Shown here one piece after another: positions 6,517 through 7,984 of a stretch of DNA of 7,984 bases (position 1 is the first letter of the stretch; each line of letters starts with the position of its first letter). A program made the position numbers and the translations under genes. The stretch covers positions 1 through 7,984 of the forward strand of contig JAJRRE010000097.1 in the NCBI GenBank assembly GCA_024279745.1, in the 5' to 3' direction. Below the pieces are notes generated by a model. The model did not search any database and was not told where the DNA came from. It worked only from the letters and a program-made list of their open reading frames with translations. The stretch is from Alphaproteobacteria bacterium (lineage in GTDB: Bacteria > Pseudomonadota > Alphaproteobacteria > Rhizobiales > Hyphomicrobiaceae).

Positions 6517-6555
6517 AAAAAAAATGACGGCACCCCAGATTATCTGAGGGCCGCC
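6517..6555 (-). terminator. Strong intrinsic terminator pointing left, without an obvious gene
   Basis: On the minus strand the RNA would fold with GGCGGC pairing to GCCGUC and CCUCAG pairing to CUGGGG around the loop AUAAU. This makes 12 base pairs including two G-U pairs and one bulged U. An A and eight uninterrupted U residues (6517-6524) follow. This is a near-ideal Rho-independent terminator. No minus-strand gene precedes it: the DNA to its right encodes DUF1508 and cas8e on the plus strand. An outer inverted repeat, CTTCGAC (6510-6516) and GTCGAAG (6558-6564), encloses the whole element, so it could also act as a structured 5' leader in plus-strand transcripts. Confidence 0.65.
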
Positions 6556-6623
6556 ACGTCGAAGCCGCGCAATCGGGCATTTTGGACGATGGACCGAAGG
6601 CGCAGAACAACGGAAATAGTAGC

Positions 6624-6791
6624 ATGTATTACAAATTTAACAAACACTCAGACGGCCTGTGGTATTGGCGGCTACGTGCCGCAAATCACGAGATAATTGC
6701 CCATGGAGAGAGCTATTACAACCGATCCGATTGCTTGCACGCTATCGAACTTGTCAAAAAATCCGGGCAAGCACCAACCAGCCAAGAATAA
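6624..6791 (+). CDS. DUF1508 (YegP-like) small protein
   Basis: This 55-residue protein has a single DUF1508/YegP unit: 'YYKFNKHSDGLWYWRLRAAN' followed by 'HEIIAHGESYYNRSDCLHAI' and 'ELVKKSG'. The family signature is an aromatic-rich first strand, W-x-W-R-L-x-A-A-N, I-I-A-x-G-E-x-Y, and a Cys plus helix ending in E-x-V-K. The fold is a small alpha-beta unit, often found as two tandem copies; one copy is present here. The molecular function of the family is not established. I start at 6624 because the domain begins there and GGAA lies upstream; an in-frame ATG at 6582 would add 14 unconserved residues and has no ribosome binding site. The gene is followed ten bases later by an intrinsic terminator and preceded by the site targeted by the mini-CRISPR, so it looks like a separately controlled single-gene unit placed inside the cas locus. 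Confidence 0.8.
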   Translation: MYYKFNKHSDGLWYWRLRAANHEIIAHGESYYNRSDCLHAIELVKKSGQAPTSQE

Positions 6792-6800
6792 TGATTTTCT

Positions 6801-6836
6801 GTCGAACCCTCTTTTGGGGTTCGGCAGTTTTATTTT
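6801..6836 (+). terminator. Intrinsic terminator after the DUF1508 gene
   Basis: GTCGAACCC (6801-6809) pairs with GGGTTCGGC (6817-6825) as a nine-base stem with one G-U pair and a short T-rich loop, followed by AG and TTTTATTTT (6828-6836). This is a good Rho-independent terminator on the plus strand. It leaves only 21 bases before the cas8e start, so cas8e must depend on read-through or on a promoter inside or upstream of this element. Confidence 0.8.
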
Positions 6837-6857
6837 CCCAGACAAGGCTTCCTCAAA

Positions 6858-7984
6858 ATGACCCTTAATCTCATTTCGGGCGCATGGATACCTGTGCGCC
6901 AACGCGATGGCGCGCGCGCTGTGATCAGGCCGGCGCAGATCGTCGAAGACCTTAGTGGCAACTATGTTGCCTTTCCCGACTGGCCGCGCCCGGATCTCAA
7001 TATCGCAACCCTGGAGCTGCTGATCGGCCTGTTCAGTGTCGCCCTGCCACCCGAAGACGACGACGAATGGCTGGAGACCTGGAACAAGCCGCCAACAATT
7101 GCCGAGCTGGACAAGGCCTTTGCGCCTTATGAGAGCGCCTTCAATCTCGATGGCGAGGGCCCGCGCTTTTGTCAGGATTTTGATGCGCTGGAGGGAGATG
7201 CGGGGACAATCGAAGGGCTGTTCATCGATGCAGCCGGGGAAATCACGATCAAGAAGAATATCGATTTGATGGTGCGCCGCCGCCGCTATAGCCATTTGTC
7301 GCGCGCCTCGGCAGCTATGGCGCTTTATGCCCTGCAACAGTTCGCGCCCTCCGGCGGGGCCGGCCATCGAACGTCCATGCGCGGCGGTGGCCCGCTGACA
7401 ACGCTTGCCCTGCCGCCAACAGCCGATAACAAGCCTGTGTCCTTGTGGCATCTCATCTGGGCCAATGTGCGTGAGGGGCAGGATGGTCCCGTTGGCACTG
7501 ATGACATGGCCAAAGTGTTTCCCTGGCTGGCCCAGACCCATACGTCGAACAACAATGAGGAAATCCACGAGAGCGACCCTGCCAAAGCGCATTCGCTCCA
7601 GGCATTTTTCGGCATGCCGCGGCGCATCCGTCTGCAATTTGATCGCAATCCAGATGAGATCCCTTGCGCTCTTACCGGCCAGCAAGACGAGCAACTCGTC
7701 ACCGGCTATGTCACGCGGACCTATGGCGTCAATTATGGGCAATGGCGGCATTCCCTGACACCCTATCGCCGCAAGAAAGAGGCCAAGCAGGAACATTTTG
7801 CGACCCATCCAACGGCGGGTCTGTTTGGCTATCGCAACTGGCTCGCAATCGTGCTGGGCAATCAAGAAAGCACACATTTGCCTGCCGCCACCATAACGAA
7901 ATTCAAGGAGCGCCTGCGCGGGATGCCTTCCCGATCAGACGGCGCAAGCCCGCTGATCCTAATTGCCGGCTGGGCCATGAGCAA
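6858..7984 (+). CDS. cas8e: Cascade large subunit Cas8e (Cse1/CasA), N-terminal 375 residues
   Basis: Cas8e is the large subunit of type I-E Cascade; it reads the PAM, holds the 5' handle end of the crRNA complex and recruits Cas3. The frame is open to the window end, so about three quarters of the usual 500 or so residues are seen. Landmarks are 'LNLISGAWIPVRQRDG' (3-18), 'DLNIATLELLIGLFS' (46-60), 'SHLSRASAAMALYALQ' (145-160), 'PSGGAGHRTSMRGGGPLTTL' (164-183), 'LWHLIWANV' (196-204), 'AFFGMPRRIRL' (249-259), 'CALTGQQDEQLVTGYV' (270-285) and 'YGVNYGQWRHSLTPY' (289-303). The last residues, 'GWAMS', open the conserved G-W-x-M-x-N-x-K motif. ATG follows a weak AAGG ten bases upstream. The genes cse2, cas7, cas5, cas6e, cas1 and cas2 are expected next but are outside the window. 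No frameshift is seen. Confidence 0.95.
   Translation, partial: MTLNLISGAWIPVRQRDGARAVIRPAQIVEDLSGNYVAFPDWPRPDLNIATLELLIGLFSVALPPEDDDEWLETWNKPPTIAELDKAFAPYESAFNLDGEGPRFCQDFDALEGDAGTIEGLFIDAAGEITIKKNIDLMVRRRRYSHLSRASAAMALYALQQFAPSGGAGHRTSMRGGGPLTTLALPPTADNKPVSLWHLIWANVREGQDGPVGTDDMAKVFPWLAQTHTSNNNEEIHESDPAKAHSLQAFFGMPRRIRLQFDRNPDEIPCALTGQQDEQLVTGYVTRTYGVNYGQWRHSLTPYRRKKEAKQEHFATHPTAGLFGYRNWLAIVLGNQESTHLPAATITKFKERLRGMPSRSDGASPLILIAGWAMS

Noticed and set aside
6582..6623. Longer DUF1508 product starting at ATG 6582
   Set aside because: The 14 extra residues are not part of the family domain and the ATG has no ribosome binding site.
6672..7877. 401-codon open reading frame on the minus strand
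   Set aside because: It lies opposite cas8e and DUF1508, has no recognisable domain, and its composition is that of a mirror of GC-rich plus-strand codons. The plus-strand reading is a clear Cas8e.

Overview
The window looks like chromosomal DNA of an alphaproteobacterium. The evidence is moderately GC-rich coding sequence, a Gram-negative-type ferrochelatase, an SPFH/NfeD pair, and a small coiled-coil protein of a kind common in that class. The genus cannot be read from the sequence. It is a housekeeping region next to the left end of a type I-E CRISPR-Cas locus.

Left part, minus strand (1-2973): the start of an NfeD-like membrane protein (1-151, running off the window), a QmcA/paraslipin-type SPFH protein (367-1347), ferrochelatase HemH (1621-2682), and a remnant of the C-terminal end of an EamA/DMT-type transporter (2842-2973). 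The remnant loses all family resemblance where the CRISPR-Cas side begins, so it probably marks an old insertion or rearrangement junction.

Right part, plus strand (3147-7984): a candidate promoter, an intact Cas3 nuclease-helicase (3218-5941), and the first 375 residues of Cas8e/Cse1 (6858 onward, open at the window end). These two genes usually sit close together in type I-E loci. Here about 0.9 kb separates them, holding a 69-aa coiled-coil protein, a two-repeat degenerate mini-CRISPR, an AT-rich regulatory stretch, a 55-aa DUF1508 (YegP-like) protein and a strong intrinsic terminator.

The most interesting signal is the mini-CRISPR at 6325-6414. Two diverged I-E repeats of 29 nt flank exactly 32 nt of spacer (61-nt period). 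The first 17 nt of this spacer match a site only 69 bp downstream (6483-6499) at 14 positions, with mismatches only at 6, 9 and 12. That site is preceded by AAG, the canonical I-E PAM, and lies just after a perfect TTGACA box. This is the architecture of crRNA-like regulators (the CreA antitoxin RNA of CreTA modules, or CreR autorepressors): partial pairing lets Cascade bind and repress a promoter without licensing cleavage. The likely controlled unit is the DUF1508 gene and/or a short RNA, with or without read-through into cas8e. The match, spacing and PAM are read directly from the sequence; the regulatory role is inference.
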